The notes beneath the pieces are model-generated. The model searched no databases. It saw only the letters and a program-made list of their open reading frames with translations, and had not been told where the DNA came from. From Candidatus Poribacteria bacterium (GTDB lineage Bacteria > Poribacteria > WGA-4E > GCA-2687025): a DNA stretch of 64,000 bases. Of the stretch, positions 56,108 through 64,000 are shown piece by piece. Position 1 is the first letter of the stretch. Each line of letters begins with the position of its first letter. The DNA lies in contig JAPPNK010000015.1 of assembly GCA_028818695.1 (NCBI GenBank), positions 174,289 to 238,288 of the forward strand, in the 5' to 3' direction. Position numbers and translations under genes: made by a program.

Positions 56108-57448
56108 ATGTCCAAGCCTACCGACATTCGCATCTTAGAAGCGTCCTACGATTTTGAGGAGCATCCCTACCGTACCCCGTTGAAGTTTGGGGGCGTCAAG
56201 ACGGATCGTTGCGTCCTGTTCAATGTCCGCTTGCGGGCGCAGACGCGGGACGGCAAGGAGGCGGAGGGGTTCGGCTCCATGCCGTTGGGGAATGTATGGG
56301 CGTTTCCGCCGAGGCATGTTCCGTTTGCGTCCAGCCTTGAGGCGATGAAAAGGCTCGCCGCGGAGGCAACAAAGACGGCGGCTGAATCGAACCTGCTCGC
56401 CCATCCGCTAGACCATTCGGAGGAGCTGCGCCCCGAGTTTGAACGGCTGGCGGCGCAGATTTCAACCGAACTGCAGCTGGAAACGCCGATGCCCGACCTG
56501 TGTATGCTTGTGACGACCAGCCCCATCGATGCGGCGATTCATGACGTTTTTGGCAAGGCGAACGGAGTCAACAGCTACAACGCCCTTGGCAGCGATTACG
56601 CTTCGCATGATCTCAGCCGCTATCTGGACGATCAGTTTGAGGGCAAGTATCTGGACGCCTATGTGCATGACCGCCCCCAGCCCGCGATGCCGCTTTACCA
56701 TCTTGTCGGCGCTCTAGACCCTCTGACGGATGCGGATGTGTCGGAGCCTGTCGGGGACGGGCTGCCGGAGACGCTCGCGGAATGGATCCAAGCGGACGGG
56801 CTGCGGCATTTGAAGGTGAAGCTGAACGGGGACGATATCGATTGGGACGCGCAGCGGTTGCTGGATGTGAACCGCGTCGCGTCGGAATGTCGGGACGGGC
56901 ATTGGCAGTATTCTGCCGATTTCAATGAGCGGTGCGAAAATGTGGAATATCTGCTGGAGTTTTTGAGCCGCGTTCGGGAGAGCGGCGCCGGCGCGTTTGA
57001 GCGTTTGGCGTACATTGAGCAGCCGACGGATCGCGACCTGCGGGCAAACCCAGAGAACCGCGTCGAAAAAGCCGCCGCTGTCAAACCTGTTGTGATTGAC
57101 GAGTCGTTGACCGATTACGAGACGCTGCTTCTGGCGCGCGATCAGGGGTATTCGGGCGTCGCGTTGAAGGCGTGCAAGGGGCAGTCCGAGTCGCTTGTGA
57201 TTGGAGCGGCAGCGATTGAGTTCGGGATGTTTCTTGCGGTTCAAGATTTGACCTGTCCAGGGGCGTCTTTTTTGCATTCAGCGGGTTTGGCGGCGCGCGT
57301 CAAGACCGTGACAGCGATTGAAGGCAACGGGCGGCAGTACTGCCCTAAAGCGAACGAAGGCTGGCAAGACCGCTTCCCAGGCCTGTTCCATATAACCGAC
57401 GGAACCGTCAAAACAGGCGAATTAAACGGACATGGCTTAGGGCATTGA
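56108..57448 (+). CDS. Mandelate racemase/muconate lactonizing-like enolase-superfamily enzyme
   Basis: 446 residues with the enolase-superfamily plan: an N-terminal capping domain and a barrel with HLKVKLNGDD (Lys-x-Lys acid/base), YSADFNER (Asp ligand), YIEQPTDRD (Glu ligand), PVVIDESLTD (Asp-Glu) and GVALKACKG (second Lys). Such enzymes dehydrate or isomerise sugar acids. ATG at 56108 is preferred; a TTG at 56102 is nearer to GGAG. It probably works with the neighbouring oxidoreductase. Confidence 0.85.
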   Translation: MSKPTDIRILEASYDFEEHPYRTPLKFGGVKTDRCVLFNVRLRAQTRDGKEAEGFGSMPLGNVWAFPPRHVPFASSLEAMKRLAAEATKTAAESNLLAHPLDHSEELRPEFERLAAQISTELQLETPMPDLCMLVTTSPIDAAIHDVFGKANGVNSYNALGSDYASHDLSRYLDDQFEGKYLDAYVHDRPQPAMPLYHLVGALDPLTDADVSEPVGDGLPETLAEWIQADGLRHLKVKLNGDDIDWDAQRLLDVNRVASECRDGHWQYSADFNERCENVEYLLEFLSRVRESGAGAFERLAYIEQPTDRDLRANPENRVEKAAAVKPVVIDESLTDYETLLLARDQGYSGVALKACKGQSESLVIGAAAIEFGMFLAVQDLTCPGASFLHSAGLAARVKTVTAIEGNGRQYCPKANEGWQDRFPGLFHITDGTVKTGELNGHGLGH

Positions 57449-57481
57449 CGCTAGCGTTCAGCGGTCAATCCGTCATTTTTG
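57444..57481 (+). terminator. Probable terminator after the enolase-superfamily gene
   Basis: ATTGACGCT (57444-57452) pairs with AGCGGTCAAT (57460-57469) with one bulged base, followed by CCGTCATTTTTG. The stem overlaps the stop codon. The remaining gap to 57624 shows only a small GCCGTAAGCGGC hairpin. Confidence 0.45.
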
Positions 57482-57624
57482 CCCCCGAGGGAAGCCGTAA
57501 GCGGCTCAAAACCGCTCGCGCACATGTTCAGAGACGTCCCAGCTCAAAGCCCATGTTCGTATTAATATGTAGCGTTGGGCGGTCGAATGACGTATGATAA
57601 GGCAAACATACACGAGAGGGTTTT

Positions 57625-59013
57625 ATGCCGTTCACTTCGAAATTTGCCCGTTATGCGACTATTTCGCTTGCCGTTCTCTTTTGTTCGCCGCTTTTTGCCT
57701 CATCTAAGAGCATGTCTGCGTCGCCTGATTTTCCGCTTCAAGGAATGGCGCAGAAGGTTGCCGCTGTTGAATCGCGCGGGGTGGAGTTCGGCATCTATAT
57801 TCAGGAATTGGGGGGAGCCGAAATTCTATCCTACCGCCCCAATACGCCGTATGTTCTTGCTTCTAACACGAAGCTGTTCACGACCGCGGCGGCTATTTTG
57901 GGGCTGCCGAAGTCGTTTCGGTGGAAAACGGAAGCCCGCGTGAACGGAAACGAGCTGTGGATCGTCGGCGGCGGCGACGCTGCGTTTCATATCATAGACG
58001 GCTATTCGTATCCCGATAAGTTTTTGGACGAGTTGGCTCTGAAATTGCGCGAGCGCGGTCAAACCTCGTTCCAAGAGATGGTGGTGGACGCGCGTTATTT
58101 TGACGATGTGTACCAGCACCCGCACTGGCCTGCAGATCAGCTGCGGAAGCGTTACTCCGCGCCGGTGTCCGGTCTGCCGTACGCGCGCGGGATGGTTCGC
58201 ATGAAGATTGGAAAATCGTCGGTGTATTCGGCGGCGTATAACCCGGTGTCCGTTGCGAAGACATTTTTGAAGCACGGTCTGCGGAAGCGCGGCATTCAGG
58301 TCGCCAACGCCCGCGAGGCGCATCCGAACGAAGCTGCCCCGCCTGTACAGAACCTGGTTTATGTTCAAGAGTCGGCGTTGTCGCTGCGCGAGGCGGTCGT
58401 CAAAACGAACGTGGACAGCGACAACTTTCTCGCCGAGCATCTTCTGAAAACTCTCGGCGCTGAATTGAGAGGCGACGGCAGTTTTGAGGGGGGAACCCAG
58501 GCGGTACAAGACGTTCTGGCGAACCTGGGCGCCCCGTTGACAACCTTTACGCAGATGGACGGCTCAGGCTTGGCGCGCAAGCGCAACAGCGGCAACCGCG
58601 CCTCTCCAAGGGAAGTGGTGACTCTGCTGCGCATGATGGGTTCCCACCCTGAGGGCGCCCCGTTTGTCGACTCGCTGGCGGTCAGCGGCCGCTCCGGCAC
58701 TCTCAAAAATCGCTTTTCGAACGGACCGCTGCGCGCTTCGGTCGTCGCGAAGACGGGTCTCATCAAGGGTTCCGTTTGCCTTTCCGGCTATCTCATTCGG
58801 CAAAAAGACCGCGCCGCCCTGTTTGCCATACTGGCGAACTACTCCGCCGCAGACACCTATGCGATCCGAGAGAGCGTCCGCGAGACGCAGCATGCGATCT
58901 TGCGCGCCGTTTGGCAGTATCTGGGTCAATCGCAGCGGCCGATCTCGGCGTCCTCGGCTCTCCTCGGCGAGCGGTTCGAGCGGATACGCGAGACCAATCG
59001 AGCGCTGCGCTAA
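57625..59013 (+). CDS. dacB: D-alanyl-D-alanine carboxypeptidase/endopeptidase, PBP4 type
   Basis: 462-residue peptidase of family S13. A signal peptide (1-26) precedes the penicillin-binding fold with S80-N-T-K83 (SxxK), SDN (SxN, in KTNVDSDNFLAEHLLKTLGAE) and AKTG (KTG box). It trims peptidoglycan cross-links in the periplasm. Length is normal. GAGAGGG precedes the ATG. The kinase gene follows after 10 bases. Confidence 0.94.
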   Translation: MPFTSKFARYATISLAVLFCSPLFASSKSMSASPDFPLQGMAQKVAAVESRGVEFGIYIQELGGAEILSYRPNTPYVLASNTKLFTTAAAILGLPKSFRWKTEARVNGNELWIVGGGDAAFHIIDGYSYPDKFLDELALKLRERGQTSFQEMVVDARYFDDVYQHPHWPADQLRKRYSAPVSGLPYARGMVRMKIGKSSVYSAAYNPVSVAKTFLKHGLRKRGIQVANAREAHPNEAAPPVQNLVYVQESALSLREAVVKTNVDSDNFLAEHLLKTLGAELRGDGSFEGGTQAVQDVLANLGAPLTTFTQMDGSGLARKRNSGNRASPREVVTLLRMMGSHPEGAPFVDSLAVSGRSGTLKNRFSNGPLRASVVAKTGLIKGSVCLSGYLIRQKDRAALFAILANYSAADTYAIRESVRETQHAILRAVWQYLGQSQRPISASSALLGERFERIRETNRALR

Positions 59014-59023
59014 GGAGATCCAC

Positions 59024-60565
59024 ATGGACTGCTTGATCGGGGTCGACATCGGAACGACCGGCGCCAAAACGATTCTGATGGACTCCAGCGGGCGTCAGCT
59101 TGCCAGCGCGACTGAAGAGTATCCGCTTTCAAACCCGCAGCCGAAATGGTCGGAGCAAGACCCTGAGCGGTGGGTTCAGGCGGCGCTCAACACGATACGC
59201 GACGCGCTCCGCAAGGCGGATGTGCCGGCGCGGCGCGTCAAGGGCGTCGGTTTTTCCGGCCAGATGCATGGACTTGTCCTGCTGGACGAAGCGGGCGGCG
59301 TCCTGCGTCCAGCGATCTTATGGAACGATGTCCGAACCACGGAGCAATGCCGCGAGATCGAGTCGGTCGTCGGGCGCGAGACGTTGTTTCAAGAGACATG
59401 CAACCCAGCGCTGGAAGGCTTCACGGCGCCAAAAGTTTTATGGGTGCGCCGGCATGAGCCTGAAATATATGAACGGGCGCGGCATATTCTTCTGCCGAAG
59501 GATTATGTGCGCTACCGCTTGACAGGCGAGCTGGCGATGGAGGCGTCGGACGCGGCGGGAACGCTGCTTTACAATGTGCGCGAGCGCCGCTGGTCGAAGC
59601 CTGTTCTGGACGCGCTCCAGATACCTGTCGAGTGGATGCCGCCCGCGTATGAATCGTCCGAAATTTGCGGCAGGGCGACAAGCGAAACCGCCGAAAAAAC
59701 AGGCCTTCCTGAAGGAACGCCCTTTGTAGGCGGAGGCGCCGACAACGCATGCGCCGCGGTCGGCAACGGCATCGTCGTTGAGGGCAAGGCTGCCGCGAGC
59801 CTCGGCACTTCCGGCGTCGTCCTGGCGCATACAGACAAGCCGCTTGTCGACCCTGATATGCGGGCGCATACGTTCTGCCATGCGGTTTCTGACAGATGGT
59901 ATTCGATGGGTGTGATGCTGTCGGCAGGCGGCGCGTTTCGCTGGCTGCGCGACGCCCTCTGCCAAGAAGAAGCGGCTGATGCTGAAAAGAGCGGCGTGGA
60001 CGTGTATGAGATCATGTCGCAAAAAGCGGCGGAGGCGCCTGTCGGCAGCGAAGGTCTGCTCTTCCTGCCGTATTTGACAGGCGAGCGAACCCCCCATGCG
60101 GACGCGAACGCGAAGGCGGCGTTTGTCGGCTTGACGCTTCGGCACGGGAAGGGCGAAATCATCCGCGCGGCGATGGAGGGCATCACCTACGGCATGCGCG
60201 ATTCGCTGGAGATCATACGCGGTTTGGGCGTCGAAGTGACGGAGATCGTCGCCACAGGCGGCGGCGGAAAAAGCGCGTTCTGGCGCCAAATGCAGGCGGA
60301 CATCTACGAGGCGGAGGTGACAGCCATCGCGCAGTCGGAGGGACCGGCGTTCGGCGCGGCGATCTTGGCGGGAGTCGGATCCGGCGTGTTTGGCTCATGC
60401 GAAGAGGCGGCGGAAGCGTTTATCAACGTCGAGTCGAGAACCGAGCCGAATCCAGATGTCAGGGATGCGTATAGGCGCGGATATTCGGCGTACCGCTCGC
60501 TCTATCCTGCGTTGAAGCCGTCGTTTGACGCGATCTCTTTAATGGTGGAAGAGGCGGCCGGTTGA
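59024..60565 (+). CDS. xylB: Xylulokinase
   Basis: 513-residue FGGY sugar kinase. GVDIGTTGAKT opens the fold, GFSGQMHGLVLLD carries the sugar site typical of xylulokinase, GGGADNACAAVGNG and ASLGTSG form the phosphate-binding part, and EIVATGGGGKSAFWRQMQADI is the adenosine motif. It phosphorylates D-xylulose, or a related ketose, for the pentose phosphate pathway. AAGGAG precedes the ATG. The end overlaps the HAD gene by 4 bases. Confidence 0.92.
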   Translation: MDCLIGVDIGTTGAKTILMDSSGRQLASATEEYPLSNPQPKWSEQDPERWVQAALNTIRDALRKADVPARRVKGVGFSGQMHGLVLLDEAGGVLRPAILWNDVRTTEQCREIESVVGRETLFQETCNPALEGFTAPKVLWVRRHEPEIYERARHILLPKDYVRYRLTGELAMEASDAAGTLLYNVRERRWSKPVLDALQIPVEWMPPAYESSEICGRATSETAEKTGLPEGTPFVGGGADNACAAVGNGIVVEGKAAASLGTSGVVLAHTDKPLVDPDMRAHTFCHAVSDRWYSMGVMLSAGGAFRWLRDALCQEEAADAEKSGVDVYEIMSQKAAEAPVGSEGLLFLPYLTGERTPHADANAKAAFVGLTLRHGKGEIIRAAMEGITYGMRDSLEIIRGLGVEVTEIVATGGGGKSAFWRQMQADIYEAEVTAIAQSEGPAFGAAILAGVGSGVFGSCEEAAEAFINVESRTEPNPDVRDAYRRGYSAYRSLYPALKPSFDAISLMVEEAAG

Positions 60566-61407
60566 AGGACATCCGCCTGATCGGGATCGACATTGACGGA
60601 ACGCTCTTGAATTCCGCGGGAAAAATCTCGAATCCAACGCTGGCTCAAATGCGCCGGCTGCACGATCTTGGGGTGCAGCTGGTCTTGGTTACGGGGCGCC
60701 GGTATTTGACGGCGGCAGACATCTGCCGACAGCTGAACCTGCCGTTGCTGGTCGCATCGAACAACGGGGCGTCGCTTCGTCCGTTGGGCGGCTCGACGCT
60801 TTACAGGGAGGAGTTGGATGAGGCGGCGACCCGTCAGGTGTGCGGGGAGGCGCGCAGATTGGGCGGTTTTCCGTGGGCGTTTATCGAAGTGAACGACGCG
60901 GGCGATTCGATCATCTACTGCGAGGAGCCTACCGACGCCGACTCAGAAGGATATGAGTACGACTATCTCCGCGCCTATTTTGAGTACTGGCGGCATTATA
61001 TGCGCGTCGTTTCGGACTTGAGCGCGGAGTTCGTCGGCGCGAGCGTGGAGGTGGTCGTCACCGTCCCCCCTAACCATGCCGATCGACTGGCGGACGCCTT
61101 GCGGGCGCGGTTCGGCGGGCAGATTAGCGTTATTCAGGAGCATTCGCGGGGGTATTCGCAGGTGGACGCGGCGCATCCGAGCGTCTCAAAGGCGCTTCCT
61201 TTGAAGCGTCTCGCGGAGAAGAACAACCTCCGCCCTGAGAATATCATGGCGGTTGGGGACAACCTGAACGACCTTGAAATGCTGGAGTATGCCGGCTATC
61301 CTGTTGCGATGGGGAATGCGCATCCTGGGCTGTTTGAGCTTGATTGCCGAATCGCCCCGACAAACGACGAGGACGGGTTAGCTCATATACTGGCGGAAAT
61401 CTCTTAA
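60562..61407 (+). CDS. Cof-type HAD-superfamily phosphatase
   Basis: 281 residues. The nucleophile motif GIDIDGTLL (D10, D12), the VTGRR motif II, the late Lys region and GDNLNDLEML mark a Cof-type (C2B cap) sugar or nucleotide phosphatase. The TTG start overlaps the xylB stop, so it may act on a sugar phosphate of the same pathway. Confidence 0.9.
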   Translation: MKDIRLIGIDIDGTLLNSAGKISNPTLAQMRRLHDLGVQLVLVTGRRYLTAADICRQLNLPLLVASNNGASLRPLGGSTLYREELDEAATRQVCGEARRLGGFPWAFIEVNDAGDSIIYCEEPTDADSEGYEYDYLRAYFEYWRHYMRVVSDLSAEFVGASVEVVVTVPPNHADRLADALRARFGGQISVIQEHSRGYSQVDAAHPSVSKALPLKRLAEKNNLRPENIMAVGDNLNDLEMLEYAGYPVAMGNAHPGLFELDCRIAPTNDEDGLAHILAEIS

Positions 61408-61430
61408 CAGCTGCCTTTTAACGGAAACCG

Positions 61431-62342
61431 ATGCCGACAAAAGACTCTGACAAGCTGAACCGGCGGCGTCTTTACAGCGTCCTGTTTGCGATTTCCGGCG
61501 TATTCACTGTGATTCTGCTCGCCTTTTTTCTCGCCTCTTCGCCGAAGCGTTCCGCCGAGATGTGCATATCGACCGAAAGTTCCGCCTGTCTCAGCTGCCA
61601 TTCCGCGCCGCATCTTGACGGGGGCGAATACCATATTCGGCGAGTCTCGGCGGACACGGGTCTCATTGAAACGGCGACGTCGGACGGCTCGCTGCGCGGA
61701 GACCGCGACGCCCGCGATTCAAACGGTTCGGAGTACGGCGTGTTGACGACTGCGCATGCAATCTGGAAGCGCAGCTCCGAAGAATCGGACGCCGAACTCT
61801 TTGCAGGGTCCATCATCAACGGGAAAGGGGTCAAGGGATTCAGCGGCGACGGCGGACCTGCCTCTAGAGCGCGTCTGAACCGGCCCTCTGCGGTCGCGTT
61901 GAATGAAAAGGGGGAGGCGTTTATCGCCGACACGGCGAACCACCGCGTGCGAATTGTTGACAGCGAGGGAATCATACGCACCTACGCGGGCAACGGCAAG
62001 CGCGGTTTCGACGGCGACGGAGGAGACGCGCTCGACGCCGCCATCGAAAATCCGGTCTCGCTTGCCTTCGACGCGGACGGAAATCTGCTTGTGGCGCATG
62101 GAAACGGACGAGAAGGCAGAGTGCGCAGAATCGACTCAAACGGACGCATTGAAACGGCGGTCGGAGGCGCCGCGGCGCTGCCCAAAAAAGGGGACGGCAA
62201 AAAAGCGGTTGAGGCGGAACTCAAGCGCATCGTTGAGGTGTCGGTGGACGAAGCGACGGGGGACATCTACACGGCAGAGAGCATACCCATTTTCAGACAT
62301 ATCAACATCGGCTCTTGCGCAGTTTGCCACCGGGAACCTTAG
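61431..62342 (+). CDS. Anchored NHL-repeat protein with two c-type heme motifs
   Basis: 303 residues. A membrane anchor (about 14-35) is followed by CLSCH at 53-57; then NHL-like beta-propeller units (for example FSGDGGPASRARLNRPSAVALNEKGEAFIADTANHRVRIVDSEG); and CAVCH at 296-300, close to the C-terminus. Each CxxCH can bind heme c covalently, so the protein is probably a periplasmic di-heme protein with a propeller between. No other cytochrome gene is adjacent. The plus-strand stop overlaps the convergent ppx stop. Confidence 0.78.
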   Translation: MPTKDSDKLNRRRLYSVLFAISGVFTVILLAFFLASSPKRSAEMCISTESSACLSCHSAPHLDGGEYHIRRVSADTGLIETATSDGSLRGDRDARDSNGSEYGVLTTAHAIWKRSSEESDAELFAGSIINGKGVKGFSGDGGPASRARLNRPSAVALNEKGEAFIADTANHRVRIVDSEGIIRTYAGNGKRGFDGDGGDALDAAIENPVSLAFDADGNLLVAHGNGREGRVRRIDSNGRIETAVGGAAALPKKGDGKKAVEAELKRIVEVSVDEATGDIYTAESIPIFRHINIGSCAVCHREP

Positions 62343-63874
62343 CCGCGCGCCAGTTTGATTTTCACAGGCCGTTTGAGAACTTTGCTCAGCGCCTCCGCAC
62401 GTTCCTGTCCGACGGTCGTTTCAAAGACGGCGTCTCCGTTCGGAACCGCTTCGATCAAAAGCCGATCCTCTTCAAGCGCGCACCGCAGCTCTCGGACGGC
62501 GCCATGGTGAAGCCTGTCAAGCCCTTCGGCGACGCGCAGAACGCTGGAAAGACGGTCGACGCAGGCGCGGTCTTTTTTGCTGAGCGAGCCGTACAGCTCA
62601 TGTTTTTTCTTCGGCTGAGCGCCGCGGTGGTAACGCGCGACATTGCCTAAGGCGCGCGCTTCTTGCGGCGTGAACCCCAGCAGGTCGCTGTTTTCGATGA
62701 TATACTGCGTGTGCCGATGATGGCTTGAAGCGTTGATGATCATGCCGATGTCATGAAGATAGGCGGCGTATTCAAGCAGGGCGCGTTCTTTCTTGTGCCA
62801 TTTCAGCGAAGGCGCGACAGCGTCAAAAATAGCGAGCGAGAGCGCCGCCACATGTCGGCAATGCGCCTCGTCCCACTGGCAGCGGCGCGCGAGCTGAAGA
62901 ACGCTGCGCAGGCGGACGTCGGGAAGCTGCTGCGCCGCTTGAATCTCTTCGCGCCGCCGGTCGACATGGTCGTACAGGACGCCCTCGCGCAGCGCAAAGG
63001 AGCAGGCGGCGATCTCCTCAATCTCAAACCGATTGAGCAGCTCCTCAAACAGAACCGTCCCCGGTATGATCGTATCGACGCGCGCCTCCTCAAGGTTGCC
63101 GCGGGATCGGCGCTCCTTTTTCTTCGTGGTGTAAAGATCGGTGAAGACGGTCCGCAGCGCTTCAGCGGAGAATCGTTTCTGATGCAGCGGACCGGAGTTC
63201 TCCTCTCCGTTCTCGTCTAAGGCGAGTCGGAAAAGCTGCAAAGCCGTTCCAGAAGTGGCGATGGCGTCGCCCCGTTCCAGATCGTTCAACGGAGCGGCTT
63301 GGTCCAGCTCGCCTCTGATGTGTTCCCGAAGAGCGTCCATCTCCTTCCGCTTGGGCGGGTTGGAGAGCGGAAACTGGTTGGCAAGGCGAAGAGCGCCCAG
63401 CTTGACCGTTTCCCACCGCCGCATCTCTTGACGATCGCCCCAGATCAGTTTGACGCTCCCGCCGCCGATATCGATGGCTAAAAACGCCCCGTTTTCAACA
63501 TGGACGCTTTCTCGGACGGCGAGATAGATCAGCCTCGCTTCGTCGCGATGGCTCAGGACGCGAATGGGCAAGCCGAGATTCTTACGCGCCTGCCTGACAA
63601 ATTCAACGCCGCCGGACGTCTCGCGGACGGCGCTGGTTGCGACAGCGAGGATATTTTCAGCATGGCGCCGTTCGCAAAGCGTTTTTGCCCTTTCGAGAAC
63701 TTTTAAGCCGTTTTCCAGCTCCAGCTTCTTGAGATTCCCCCATTTATCGACCGACTTGGCAAGGGGAGCCATCTCTTTTTCAGCGTCTAAAACGCGGATG
63801 TCCAGGTCCTCGCCCACCTCTGCCACCAGCGTATGGATAGAGTCGGAGCCGATATCGATAGACGCTAACCGCAT
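62339..63874 (-). CDS. Ppx/GppA-type phosphatase with C-terminal HD domain
   Basis: 511 residues. The N-terminal actin-like ATPase fold has SIDIGSDSIH and AIDIGGGSVKL, with ATSAVRET and catalytic Glu regions; the C-terminal half has an HD-type domain (AAYLHDIGMIINASSHHRHTQYII). This is the long Ppx/GppA form that hydrolyses polyphosphate or pppGpp. Start ATG at 63874 gives the standard MRLASIDIGS opening. A weak TATGAT lies upstream at 63906-63901. Beyond it, to 64000, no gene is certain. Confidence 0.9.
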   Translation of the reverse strand: MRLASIDIGSDSIHTLVAEVGEDLDIRVLDAEKEMAPLAKSVDKWGNLKKLELENGLKVLERAKTLCERRHAENILAVATSAVRETSGGVEFVRQARKNLGLPIRVLSHRDEARLIYLAVRESVHVENGAFLAIDIGGGSVKLIWGDRQEMRRWETVKLGALRLANQFPLSNPPKRKEMDALREHIRGELDQAAPLNDLERGDAIATSGTALQLFRLALDENGEENSGPLHQKRFSAEALRTVFTDLYTTKKKERRSRGNLEEARVDTIIPGTVLFEELLNRFEIEEIAACSFALREGVLYDHVDRRREEIQAAQQLPDVRLRSVLQLARRCQWDEAHCRHVAALSLAIFDAVAPSLKWHKKERALLEYAAYLHDIGMIINASSHHRHTQYIIENSDLLGFTPQEARALGNVARYHRGAQPKKKHELYGSLSKKDRACVDRLSSVLRVAEGLDRLHHGAVRELRCALEEDRLLIEAVPNGDAVFETTVGQERAEALSKVLKRPVKIKLARG

Positions 63875-64000
63875 ATTTCCCCCGCCCTGTAGACATGGGA
63901 ATCATACCATGAAAAGCGGGTGGGTAGAAAGGAGAGTCGGGTGCGGGTGGTACGCTCATGCGATGGTGATGGTAGAATCGGATTTAAATTGGTTCAACAG

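Noticed and set aside
63963..64000. Possible plus-strand gene start at the right edge
   Set aside because: Only 12 codons are visible and the nearest AAAGGAG is about 28 bases away.

Overview
The window is a GC-rich bacterial chromosome segment with canonical Shine-Dalgarno sites, ATG/GTG/TTG starts and dense, mostly co-directional operons. A complete bacterial ribosomal protein run, an F-type ATP synthase, NuoN and SecY make it bacterial. The accessory genes are formylglycine-type sulfatases, PhyH dioxygenases, Gfo/Idh/MocA oxidoreductases, a CotH/lamin-tail protein, an enolase-superfamily enzyme and a sugar-phosphate isomerase. That mix resembles uncultured glycan-degrading lineages such as Candidatus Poribacteria or planctomycete-like groups. 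This placement is inference and cannot be settled here.

Layout. 1-5.7 kb: a PhyH dioxygenase cut by the window edge diverges from a Gfo/Idh/MocA gene, a CotH/LTD protein and an unrecognised anchored protein. 6.0-24.4 kb: one uninterrupted str-S10-spc-alpha superoperon (rpsL to rplQ, including fusA, tuf, secY, adk, infA and rpoA) behind a good sigma70-like promoter. It lacks rpmD, map and rpsD at their usual places. Two sulfatase genes follow directly, the first overlapping rplQ by 4 bases. 27.2-31.6 kb (minus strand): an accessory patch with two orphan-looking DNA methyltransferases on either side of a PhyH gene, an AT-richer trypsin-like protease gene and a small protein made of two near-identical repeats. 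The last two genes share a homologous leader. 31.7-37.8 kb (minus): nuoN-atpZ-atpI-atpB-atpE-atpF-atpH-atpA; the gamma, beta and epsilon subunit genes are absent. 38.0-41.4 kb (minus): an M15 peptidase gene followed by three tandem paralogous anchored HEAT-like proteins. 41.5-46.7 kb (minus): BatD, ndk, TPR proteins, threonine aldolase and a TIM-barrel isomerase. 47-64 kb: a third sulfatase, a solute-binding lipoprotein, a frame-conflicted repeat gene, an SDR, a three-gene membrane lipid cluster, a selenocysteine tRNA, an HtrA protease, catabolic enzymes, a PBP4-type carboxypeptidase, xylulokinase, a HAD phosphatase, a di-heme NHL protein and a Ppx/GppA phosphatase.

Three points stand out. 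A selC gene (tRNA-Sec, anticodon UCA) is present. A MITE-like intergenic repeat family with about 25-bp inverted ends occurs at several sites. The 28.9-30.3 kb protease/repeat-protein patch is the best candidate for an undescribed system. No CRISPR array, prophage, transposase gene or rRNA gene was seen.
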